From Halobacteriales archaeon SW_9_67_24 (GTDB lineage: Archaea; Halobacteriota; Halobacteria; Halobacteriales; Halococcaceae), in the NCBI GenBank assembly GCA_003022685.1, contig PXSV01000012.1, positions 1 to 13,243 on the forward strand: DNA of 13,243 nucleotides. Reading direction: 5' to 3'. The notes beneath the pieces were generated by a model. That model had not been told where the DNA came from. It did no database searches and saw nothing but the letters and a program-made list of their open reading frames with translations. Positions 6,362-12,677 of the stretch are shown here, in pieces. Made by a program: the position numbers and the translations under genes. Position 1 is the first letter of the stretch, and each line of letters opens with the position of its first letter.

Positions 6362-6838
6362 TTACGCCGCGACCTCGGCGGCTTCGTGGACCTCGTCGTA
6401 GTCGGGTTCGTTCGTCGGATCGTCGGCGACCCACGAGTACGTGATCTCGCCGTTGCCGTCGACCACGAAAACCGCGCGCTCGGCCACGCCCTGGAGGCCG
6501 AGGTTGTCGATGTCGAGGGGCACGTCGTAGGCGTCGATGGCGTCCCGATCCATGTCGCTAACGAGGTCGAACTCCAGACCGTGTTCGTCGCGGAACGCGG
6601 CCTGGGAGAACGGCGAGTCGGCACTGATGCCATACAGCGTCGCCCCGCTCTTCCGGAGATCGTCGAGATCCTCCTGGAACGCCACCATCTCGTTGGTGCA
6701 CGGTGGCGTGAACGCACCCGGGAAGAAGGCGAGCACGAGCGGTGCCTCGCCGAAGTGTTCCGAGAGCGTGAATTCGGCCGGCTCGTCGCCGGCGAGCTTT
6801 GCGGTGAAGTCGGGGGCGGAGTCGCCTTCTGCGAGCAT
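6362..6838 (-). CDS. Peroxiredoxin, one-cysteine (AhpE/BCP-like)
   Basis: This 158-residue thioredoxin-fold peroxidase reduces hydrogen peroxide or organic hydroperoxides in the cytoplasm. The active-site motif is FFPGAFTPPCT, with peroxidatic Cys47 and the conserved Pro40 and Thr44. No second cysteine exists, so it must be of the one-cysteine type and needs an external thiol partner. Conserved elements GDSAPDF (5-11), YGISADSPFSQ and ERAVFVVDGNGEITYSWVA are in place, with the Arg of ERAVFV at the expected catalytic-arginine position. The length is full. Two adjacent ATGs (6841 and 6838) are possible. Both fit the family N-terminus, MLAEGDSAPDF; the longer open frame upstream is unlike protein. 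The neighbouring YkgJ-like gene is convergent, and no reductase partner is adjacent. Confidence 0.88.
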   Translation of the reverse strand: MLAEGDSAPDFTAKLAGDEPAEFTLSEHFGEAPLVLAFFPGAFTPPCTNEMVAFQEDLDDLRKSGATLYGISADSPFSQAAFRDEHGLEFDLVSDMDRDAIDAYDVPLDIDNLGLQGVAERAVFVVDGNGEITYSWVADDPTNEPDYDEVHEAAEVAA

Positions 6839-6939
6839 CATCGGCAGTACGCACGCCGACAGCAAGAACGTACTGCTATTCGGTTGGAGAGCTGTCGTCC
6901 CGGTAGGCGGGATTCGTCGAAACGGGCGGGGCGGGGAGA

Positions 6940-7050
6940 GTGATGCCACACAGGTGATGCCACGCAACGGACCCACCCCGAGGGGCGTCGCCCCTATACA
7001 TCGTACACGGCAAGACCAGTAAACGGTTGTCCATTATTTATCAGGCATAG
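6940..7050. other. Intergenic region with direct repeat, hairpin and orphan AT-rich box
   Basis: The 209-base gap between the peroxiredoxin and the HTH regulator holds three small structures. A 10-base direct repeat GTGATGCCAC occurs at 6940-6949 and 6954-6963 (period 14). A triloop hairpin AGGGGC-GTC-GCCCCT lies at 6981-6995. An AT-rich string CATTATTTATCA lies at 7032-7043, just past the stop of the HTH gene. The AT-rich string could be a terminator region or an orphan promoter; no ORF lies at the right distance on either strand. Confidence 0.4.
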
Positions 7051-7695
7051 TTAGCCGAACAGGTTGCCGACGAGGCGTGCACAGCCGCGCCGGAGCCGTT
7101 CGGAGACCGCCTGGTTCGAGACGCCGAGCTCGTCGGCGAGGTCGCCGAGGGTGGCGTCGCGGGGGACCTCGAAGTAGCCGCGCTCGTGGGCCAGTTGCAG
7201 GGTTTCGCGCTGGCAGGACGTGAGTCCGTCCCGTGGGGGTCCGTGGCTGGCGTCGGCGTCGTAGAGTCGATCGAGCCGGAAGTCGAGGTCGTGATCGGCA
7301 CAGAACTCGCTGAACGCGCTCAGGGTCTCCCGGTCGGGAAACCGCATTCTGGCGTGCCACCGGCCGTCGGCGTAGCGCATTTCGAGGCGTGCAGCCCCCC
7401 GTTCGACCCACGCATCGTAGGTCACGATGGCGGCCGCGCCGGTCAAGCGCATGCGGTAGAGCCGCCGCTCGCCGGGGTCGCTCAGTCGCTCGACGTCGGT
7501 GACGGTCTCGTCGCGCTCCAGGCCACGCTCGAAGGTAGCGAGGTCCCCACCGCGCGCCCAGCAGAACACCACCGGCATCGCCGACCGGGTTCCGTACTCG
7601 CGCTCGATCTCGAACTCGACCGATGGTGCAGCCGAGAGCGCCGTTGCAAAGGAGAGCCGTCCCGGCGCGAGGCTGAGCTCGGCGATAACGCTCAT
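7051..7695 (-). CDS. Bacterio-opsin activator-type HTH regulator (HTH-10)
   Basis: A 214-residue haloarchaeal transcriptional regulator. Residues about 1-145 form the alpha/beta sensor-like domain typical of this family (start MSVIAELSLA; middle VERLSDPGERRLYRMRL; end FRLDRLY). Residues about 158-214 are the HTH-10 DNA-binding domain, with the classic string LTSCQRETLQLAHERGYFEV, then PRDATLGDLADELGVS and NQAVSERLRRG as the recognition region. No PAS or GAF domain is visible, so it is the short version of the Bat family. The target is unknown. The family name comes from the bacterio-opsin regulator of Halobacterium, but most paralogues control other genes. ATG at 7695 is preferred over an in-frame GTG 18 bases upstream because family homology starts at MSVI. 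It is followed on the same strand by an unlinked peroxiredoxin and preceded by the ZIP gene. Confidence 0.88.
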   Translation of the reverse strand: MSVIAELSLAPGRLSFATALSAAPSVEFEIEREYGTRSAMPVVFCWARGGDLATFERGLERDETVTDVERLSDPGERRLYRMRLTGAAAIVTYDAWVERGAARLEMRYADGRWHARMRFPDRETLSAFSEFCADHDLDFRLDRLYDADASHGPPRDGLTSCQRETLQLAHERGYFEVPRDATLGDLADELGVSNQAVSERLRRGCARLVGNLFG

Positions 7696-7711
7696 GGCGG
7701 ACGTATGGTAC

Positions 7712-7727
7712 ACTGTCGCAAAACAGT
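7712..7727. promoter_or_regulatory. Short inverted repeat over the HTH regulator promoter
   Basis: ACTGT (7712-7716) and ACAGT (7723-7727) are complementary arms separated by six bases. They lie 17-32 bases ahead of the ATG at 7695, over the position where the TATA element (minus-strand GTTTTG, 7719-7724) should be. This is a possible operator for autoregulation. The five-base arms are short enough to occur by chance. Confidence 0.3.
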
Positions 7728-7791
7728 TGTCGTTCCCTCGATACTCCGATCCGAGCCCCGACCGGGACCGGGTTTCGACGAGCGGGCCGTG

Positions 7792-8655
7792 TCACGCGGC
7801 GAGCAGCAGCCACGCGAGAAAGACCAGGCTCGCGCCGGCCGCCGTGCTCGCCACCGCGTGGACCCGGAGCCGATCGAGCAGTTCGTGGGCGTCGCCGGTG
7901 AGCGCCGCCACCTCGCCGACTTCGCCGCCGACCTCGCACTCGGGCAGGAAGTCCATCGCGACGTGGAGGAAGAGACCGGCGGCGAACCCGAAGACCGCCG
8001 CCGAGACCGCCAGCGACGATTGGGGTTCGAGGAGACCCGCGAGAATCGCCGCGATCCCTACCCCGGCCGCCGGGAGCACGACCACGCCGACCGGCATGTC
8101 GCGCCGCCGGAGCCGCCGCGCGGCGGCGTAGCCTGCCGGTCCCTTGTGCGAGACGATCCCCAGCCCGAGGAGGAGGCCGAGATCGGGCAACAGGGTGTAG
8201 ACGGTGCCGATGACGACGCCAGCGGTGAGCGAGTGGGCGGTGAGCCGAGCGGTCGTGGTTTCGATCGGCAAGTCGTAGTGGACGAAGCGGTGGCCGACGG
8301 TGTGGCCGGCATACCCCGCGAGCAGTCCGGCCGCGATCCCGAATCCGCCGACCCGCGGGTCGTACCCGATCGCCTGGGGCACGAGAAAGACGGCGGCGCT
8401 CGTGACCATCGCACCGCTCGCCAGTCCATAGCCCCAGACGAGGCGCTCGGCGTGGGTGTCGGCGGTCGCCGAGCGCGTTCCAACGACCGCCCCGCCAGCC
8501 ATCGCGACGAACGCGACCCACCCGACGACGAGCACCTTCCAGAGGCCGGCCGTCGTCCCGATGACCGAGAGAACGACGAGCGCGCCCGTGCCGGCGACGC
8601 CGAGCCACGGAACCCGCCCGACGTTAACAACATCGTCCGTTTCGTTAATACTCAT
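7792..8655 (-). CDS. ZIP-family metal permease
   Basis: This 287-residue polytopic membrane protein has about eight hydrophobic segments and is likely an importer of divalent metal (zinc, iron or manganese). ZIP features: the TM4 motif HSLTAG (H141-G146), the TM5 motif SHKGPAG (H170, with Lys171 where many ZIPs have Glu), and FLHVAMDFLPE (H231, D235, E239) in the following helix pair. A basic loop RRLRRRD (180-186) and an acidic segment around 237-262 fit cytoplasmic or exposed loops. The Lys at position 171 means the canonical HExPH metal-site motif is altered, so selectivity may differ. The ATG at 8655 is supported by a strong TATA box 26-33 bases upstream. The gene is alone in its transcription unit; the HTH regulator follows after 96 bases on the same strand. 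Confidence 0.8.
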   Translation of the reverse strand: MSINETDDVVNVGRVPWLGVAGTGALVVLSVIGTTAGLWKVLVVGWVAFVAMAGGAVVGTRSATADTHAERLVWGYGLASGAMVTSAAVFLVPQAIGYDPRVGGFGIAAGLLAGYAGHTVGHRFVHYDLPIETTTARLTAHSLTAGVVIGTVYTLLPDLGLLLGLGIVSHKGPAGYAAARRLRRRDMPVGVVVLPAAGVGIAAILAGLLEPQSSLAVSAAVFGFAAGLFLHVAMDFLPECEVGGEVGEVAALTGDAHELLDRLRVHAVASTAAGASLVFLAWLLLAA

Positions 8656-8680
8656 TCTATTAGCAACGTAGCGTCCGATG

Positions 8681-8688
8681 TTAATAAA
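8681..8688 (-). promoter_or_regulatory. TATA box of the ZIP gene
   Basis: Read on the minus strand this is TTTATTAA, 26-33 bases ahead of the ATG at 8655. It is among the best TATA matches in the window. Around it, GTTAA/GTTAAT-type words recur at 8623-8627, 8644-8649 and 8680-8685. AACATCG (8629-8635) and CGATGTT (8676-8682) form a widely spaced inverted repeat. Confidence 0.6.
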
Positions 8689-8730
8689 CCTATCGAGTGG
8701 TGGACGATCGCTCGCTATCGGGGCTGTCGT

Positions 8731-8817
8731 CTCATAGGGATGGTTGTGGGTTATTTCGGTATGCTGCCGACATGGGGTCGGCGGCTACCGGGAACCAGTC
8801 ACGACGATCCCTATCAG
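8731..8817. repeat. 87-base imperfect palindrome at the 3' end of the SDR gene
   Basis: The outer 17 bases of each side are inverted copies with 14 matches, including a perfect 8-base core ATAGGGAT (8734-8741) / ATCCCTAT (8807-8814). The centre is a 6-bp stem GCCGAC / GTCGGC (8766-8771, 8777-8782) around ATGGG. It extends outward through GCT/GGC, GGTA/TACC and CTTT/AGGG-type pairs with small bulges. Outer and inner repeats share one midpoint (8774), so the whole can fold as one long hairpin. The right arm overlaps the TGA of the short-chain dehydrogenase (minus-strand stop at 8814-8816). It has the architecture of a tiny terminal-inverted-repeat element or a long transcript-end hairpin. No target-site duplication is evident. 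Confidence 0.65.
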
Positions 8818-9545
8818 CGGGTCGCTTGCCGCCACGCGCGGAGGTCGACGATCTCGCCATCGAGCTCGTCGGGTTCGATCTCAGTCGCCGCCCAGACGAA
8901 CATTTCGGCGATCTCCTCGGGATCGCGTCCCTGCTCGCCGGCGAGACCGGTCGCAACCTGGCCCGGATCGACGACGCCCACGGGATGATCGATCTCGGCA
9001 GCGAACCCGCGCGCAAGCGCCTCCGCGGCGGCCTTCGAGACGGCGTACGAGCCGATTCCTGGCTGTGCCTCGCGAGCGATCGATCCCGAGGGCACCAGAA
9101 CGCGAGCGTCGGCCGCGAGGTGGGGGAGTGACTCCCGGACGGTCGCAAAGACCCCGCGGGCGTTCGTCCGGAGATGCTCATCGACCGCGGCGTAGCTCTC
9201 GCCGTCGAGTCGCGTCTCGCCAGGCGGTCCGTGATAGACGCCCGCGTTCGCCACTACGAGATCGATGTCGCCAGTGTCGCCGGCCCCGGCGGCGGTCTCC
9301 GCGAGGCGCTCGATGTCGTACTCGTCGCGGACATCCGCGCGCTGGACCGTGACCGTACCGGTGTCGTCCGTGCCGTTCGCGTCGTCCGCGTCGCCCTCCG
9401 CCCGTATATCCCCGGCGAGCGAATCGAGCGCCTCGGTGTTACGCGCACAGCCGACGACGTGTGCGCCCTCGGCGACGAAGCGTCGTGCGAGTGCCGCGCC
9501 GATCCCGCGACTAACCCCGGTGACGAGTGCGGTGGTGTCGTCCAT
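8814..9545 (-). CDS. Short-chain dehydrogenase/reductase
   Basis: This 243-residue NAD(P)-dependent SDR has a Rossmann fold with the glycine motif TGVSRGIG (9-16). It also has NAG (100-102) in LVVANAGVYH, N128, a serine in PSGSIA (153-155), and the catalytic pair Y167/K171 (SYAVSKAAAEALARGF). Residues 51-63 are an acidic Asp/Gly-rich insertion of haloarchaeal type. The end (GEIVDLRAW) is normal. The Arg at position 13 next to the glycine motif and A34-R35 after the second strand lean towards NADP, weakly. The substrate is unknown. The gene lies 63 bases downstream of the carotenoid oxygenase on the same strand, so co-transcription and action on an apocarotenal are possible. A weak TATA-like GGGTATCG upstream of its own ATG could also drive it alone. 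Confidence 0.85.
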   Translation of the reverse strand: MDDTTALVTGVSRGIGAALARRFVAEGAHVVGCARNTEALDSLAGDIRAEGDADDANGTDDTGTVTVQRADVRDEYDIERLAETAAGAGDTGDIDLVVANAGVYHGPPGETRLDGESYAAVDEHLRTNARGVFATVRESLPHLAADARVLVPSGSIAREAQPGIGSYAVSKAAAEALARGFAAEIDHPVGVVDPGQVATGLAGEQGRDPEEIAEMFVWAATEIEPDELDGEIVDLRAWRQATR

Positions 9546-9608
9546 GCTGGCGGAAGGAGCGGCGACCCGATACCCGTTTCGTCCCGGCGGCATCGACCGA
9601 TACTCCGC

Positions 9609-11066
9609 TCACGCCATCGAACGGGTCGGTTCGTCGTCCCGATAGAACTGGCCGTGAAACCCGAACGGGATCGGGTGTGGGGTCGGGGCGCGGGCGCGCT
9701 CGGCGAAGGTCGCGGCGTCGAGCACGACCAGGAACGATCGCTCCGCCCGGGCGTCGAGCACCACCGAGAGGACGACACCCTCGTCTTCCTGGCCTTCGGG
9801 CGCGGGCACGAACAGCGGTTCGCCCGGGTAGGCGTCCGGCTCGCTCCACGTTCTCGTCGTGCGCGTCCCGACGTCGACTTTGACCAGCTGGTTCTGAAAG
9901 TCGGCGGGCGGTCGCTCGCGGTTGCTCACGCCGTAGACGTAGCGGTACGGCCGCGTGTTCCGGCGTTCGTAGTCGAACGTCGGCAGCTCGATATGGCCGG
10001 GGTACAGCGTCTCGAACCCGATCCTTGGCGCTCCGCCGCCCGACGCTCCGCCGCCGGACTCCCCGTCATCCTCGATCGGGAGGCGATACCGCCTGAGCGC
10101 GCCGGTCGGGAGGTCGGGCGCGGGCGAGCGGAGGTTGTCGAGGGACAGCGCGTCGACCACGGTAGCGTCGGGGTAGGCCACGAGGTCGAGAACGATCTCG
10201 CCGCCGGTCTCGAAGGCGTTCACGTGGTGGAAGACGAAAAACGGCTCCGCACGGTGGGTCGCCGCCACGTCGCCGCTCGCCCGATCGACGACGAGGAACC
10301 TCGTGCCGCGCTCGGGCCGCCACTCGAAACTCTCGATCACCGGCCGGTCGCGGAGCAGGTCGAGCGGGCGCACCACGAACGGCCCCTCGGTGAGAACGAC
10401 GTGCCGTTCGGTGAGGCCGAAACTGTGGAGATAGGCGGGTTCGTCGACCGAGACCTCGCCGACGATTTCGGGTTCGGCCCCGACGGCCGGGGTCCGGTAG
10501 ATCGTGTAGCCGGGATCCCGGCCGAACCGGGTCGCGTATCCCACCCGTTCGCCGCGGCGCGGATCGTGGTGTGGATGGACGGTCCGAGTCGCGCCCGGCG
10601 TGGAGTCGGTCGTGGTGCCGTGGGTCGCGAGCGTCCCGGGATCGAACGCGACCACGCGCGGGCTCTCGGTCGTGGCGACGAACCCGTCACGCCGCGCCTC
10701 GACGTTTACGCATGCGTTGTCGGTGAAGTTCGGCGCGAGGAGGCGTTCGAGCCGGCCGACGAGCCCGGTATCGGGGTCGGTGGCGAACTCACGGAAGCCG
10801 AGCTCGCCGTGCTCGCGGACGTGTTCGTGGGCCTCGCTCCGGAGGAAGCGGTTCGCGTACGTCACCCGCCCGCCCCGGATCGCGAACCGCCGGAGCATCG
10901 CGAACCCGTCGAACCAGTGGTTGAGCCGGCGGTCGCCCGCCTCGAAGGTTCCCGGCCCGTTCCGGAGGAGCGTCCCCGAGAGCCAGTTCGGCAGGTCGCC
11001 CTCCACGGGAAGGGAGACACCGGCGCACTCCCCGCGAACCGGCTCGAAGCCGAGGCGGTGGTCCAT
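9609..11066 (-). CDS. Carotenoid cleavage oxygenase (RPE65/CCD family)
   Basis: A 485-residue protein of the carotenoid oxygenase family, non-heme iron enzymes that split a conjugated double bond of carotenoids or apocarotenoids into aldehydes. The four iron-ligand histidines are recognisable: H164 (TVHPHHDP), H214 (AYLHSFGLTERHVVL), H280 (FFVFHHVNAFE) and H471 (FGFHGQF). The N-terminus LPNWLSGTLLRNGPGTFEAG (25-44) and HWFDGFAML (50-58) are also family hallmarks. Length is normal. A Gly/Ser-rich loop (GGGASGGG, 338-345) is an extra flexible insertion. The ATG at 11066 gives the family N-terminus; AT-rich bases lie 24-30 upstream. It is divergent from the carotenoid desaturase and followed by the SDR gene. 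Substrate and cleavage site cannot be read from sequence. Haloarchaeal retinal is usually made by the unrelated Brp/Blh enzymes. Confidence 0.9.
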   Translation of the reverse strand: MDHRLGFEPVRGECAGVSLPVEGDLPNWLSGTLLRNGPGTFEAGDRRLNHWFDGFAMLRRFAIRGGRVTYANRFLRSEAHEHVREHGELGFREFATDPDTGLVGRLERLLAPNFTDNACVNVEARRDGFVATTESPRVVAFDPGTLATHGTTTDSTPGATRTVHPHHDPRRGERVGYATRFGRDPGYTIYRTPAVGAEPEIVGEVSVDEPAYLHSFGLTERHVVLTEGPFVVRPLDLLRDRPVIESFEWRPERGTRFLVVDRASGDVAATHRAEPFFVFHHVNAFETGGEIVLDLVAYPDATVVDALSLDNLRSPAPDLPTGALRRYRLPIEDDGESGGGASGGGAPRIGFETLYPGHIELPTFDYERRNTRPYRYVYGVSNRERPPADFQNQLVKVDVGTRTTRTWSEPDAYPGEPLFVPAPEGQEDEGVVLSVVLDARAERSFLVVLDAATFAERARAPTPHPIPFGFHGQFYRDDEPTRSMA

Positions 11067-11085
11067 GCCGATCGGAGGAGCGCCC

Positions 11086-11101
11086 GGGGGATAGTTCCCC
11101 C
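11086..11101. promoter_or_regulatory. Palindrome in the divergent carotenoid promoter region
   Basis: GGGGGA-TAGT-TCCCCC is a perfect inverted repeat with six-base arms around TAGT. It lies 20-35 bases ahead of the carotenoid oxygenase ATG (11066), where that gene's TATA element should sit (minus-strand ACTATC). It is also 21-36 bases upstream of the TATA box of the desaturase gene. The position would allow a bound protein to control both directions. Confidence 0.45.
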
Positions 11102-11121
11102 GACGCCGGCGGGTCCGTCGG

Positions 11122-11128
11122 TTTTTAT
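11122..11128 (+). promoter_or_regulatory. TATA box of the carotenoid desaturase gene
   Basis: TTTTTAT ends 26 bases ahead of the ATG at 11154 and only 14 ahead of the in-frame ATG at 11142. Other promoters in the window use 24-33 bases, so this box favours the start at 11154. Confidence 0.6.
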
Positions 11129-11153
11129 GCGCCGCGACCGTATGAACGAGTAC

Positions 11154-12677
11154 ATGGCTTCGCTCTCGGGCGGCAGGCGGACGGCGAGAACGGACGACCC
11201 GCTCGACGGCCGATCGATCGCCGTCGTCGGTGGGGGTTTCGGCGGGCTGTCGGCGGCGTGTTACCTCGCCGATGCGGGGGCCGACGTCACCCTTCTGGAG
11301 AAAAACGATCAAGTGGGTGGGCGCGCCTCGCAGTTCGAGACCGAGGGCTTTCGGTTCGACATGGGGCCGTCGTGGTATCTGATGCCCGACGTCTTCGAGC
11401 GCTTTTTCGGCCACTTCGGGCGGCGGCCGACCGACTACTACGGGCTCGAACGCCTCGATCCCCACTACCGAGTGTTCTTCAAGGACGGCGATCGGGTCGA
11501 TCTCACGCCCGATCGTGACCAGGTCCGGGCGGTGTTCGAGTCCTACGAGGATGGCGCGGCCAAAGCCTTCGACAAGTACCTAAAGCAGAGCGAGTCGACC
11601 TACGAGGCCGCGATGGAACGGTTCGTCTACACCGATCGGCCCCGCTTGCGGGACTGGGTCGACTTCGATGTGTTCCGGTCCGCACCGGTCGGGCTGAACC
11701 TGCTCCGCTCGATGGAGGGCCACGTCTCGAACTACTTCGAGCACCCGAAGCTCCAGCAGATCATGCAGTACACTCTCGTCTTTCTGGGAGGCTCGCCGAA
11801 GAACACGCCCGCGCTCTACACCATGATGAGCCACGTCGACTTCAATCTCGGCGTCTACTACCCGGAGGGTGGGTTCGGCGGCGTCGTCGACGGGATCGCC
11901 GACCTCGCCCGCGAACTCGGGGTCACGTTCGAGACCGGCGCGGAGGTCACCGAGATCACGCGGCGGCGCGATGAGTTCCTCGTCGACACCATAACGGGAG
12001 CCCACAGTCCGGATTCGGTCGTCAGCGACGCCGACTACGCCCACACCGAACAGGAACTCCTGCCGGAACACGAGCGCCAGTACGCGGCGGACTACTGGGA
12101 CGAGCGCACGCTCGCGCCCTCCGCGTTCTTGCTCTACCTCGGCGTCGAGGGGAGCGTCGAGCCGCTCGCCCACCACACCCTCGTGCTGCCGACCGACTGG
12201 GACGGCCACTTCGCCCGGATCTTCGACGAACCGGCGTGGCCCGACGATCCGGCGTACTACCTGTGTGTCCCCTCGAAGACCGACGACACCGTCGCGCCCG
12301 ATGGCCACTCGAACCTCTTCGCGCTCGTGCCGATCGCGCCTGGCCTCGACGATTCGGCCGAAACCCGGGAGCGCTACCGCGAGACCGTGCTCGACGACAT
12401 CGCCGCGAACACCGGCGTCGAACTCGAAGACCGGATCGTGGTCGAGGAGACGTTCTCGGTGTCGGACTTCGCCGAGCGCTACAACAGCCGCCAGGGGACC
12501 GCGCTCGGCCTCGCCCATACCCTCCGCCAGACCGCCCTCTTTCGACCGCCCCATCGCTCCGAGGCCGTCCCGGATCTCTACTTCACGGGCTCGTACACCA
12601 CACCGGGAATCGGCGTCCCGATGTGCCTGATCAGCGGCGAGCACGCCGCCAACGCCGTGATCGACGACCACCGATGA
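11154..12677 (+). CDS. crtD: Carotenoid desaturase, CrtI/CrtD family
   Basis: A 507-residue FAD-dependent desaturase of the phytoene desaturase family. The N-terminal FAD motif is VVGGGFGGLSAACYLADAGA (24-43), followed by LLEKNDQVGGRASQFE and GFRFDMGPSWYLMPDVF. The C-terminal family signature (YFTGSYTTPGIGVP, MCLISGEHAANAVI) is intact. Two roles are possible: phytoene to lycopene (CrtI), or 3,4-desaturation in bacterioruberin synthesis (CrtD). Direct translational coupling (ATGA) to a lycopene elongase-type gene matches the crtD-lyeJ-cruF order characterised in Haloarcula japonica, so I favour CrtD; the symbol rests on that synteny. Start 11154 is chosen from the TATA spacing. In-frame ATGs at 11127 and 11142 overlap or crowd the promoter, and the frame stays open far upstream only because it shadows the oxygenase gene. 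Confidence 0.85.
   Translation: MASLSGGRRTARTDDPLDGRSIAVVGGGFGGLSAACYLADAGADVTLLEKNDQVGGRASQFETEGFRFDMGPSWYLMPDVFERFFGHFGRRPTDYYGLERLDPHYRVFFKDGDRVDLTPDRDQVRAVFESYEDGAAKAFDKYLKQSESTYEAAMERFVYTDRPRLRDWVDFDVFRSAPVGLNLLRSMEGHVSNYFEHPKLQQIMQYTLVFLGGSPKNTPALYTMMSHVDFNLGVYYPEGGFGGVVDGIADLARELGVTFETGAEVTEITRRRDEFLVDTITGAHSPDSVVSDADYAHTEQELLPEHERQYAADYWDERTLAPSAFLLYLGVEGSVEPLAHHTLVLPTDWDGHFARIFDEPAWPDDPAYYLCVPSKTDDTVAPDGHSNLFALVPIAPGLDDSAETRERYRETVLDDIAANTGVELEDRIVVEETFSVSDFAERYNSRQGTALGLAHTLRQTALFRPPHRSEAVPDLYFTGSYTTPGIGVPMCLISGEHAANAVIDDHR

Noticed and set aside
9174..11153. Open plus-strand frame running continuously into the carotenoid desaturase, as if one protein of more than 1100 residues
   Set aside because: The upstream part is the antisense shadow of the carotenoid oxygenase and SDR genes, with no domain motifs. 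The TATA box at 11122-11128 and the family N-terminus mark the real start at 11154.
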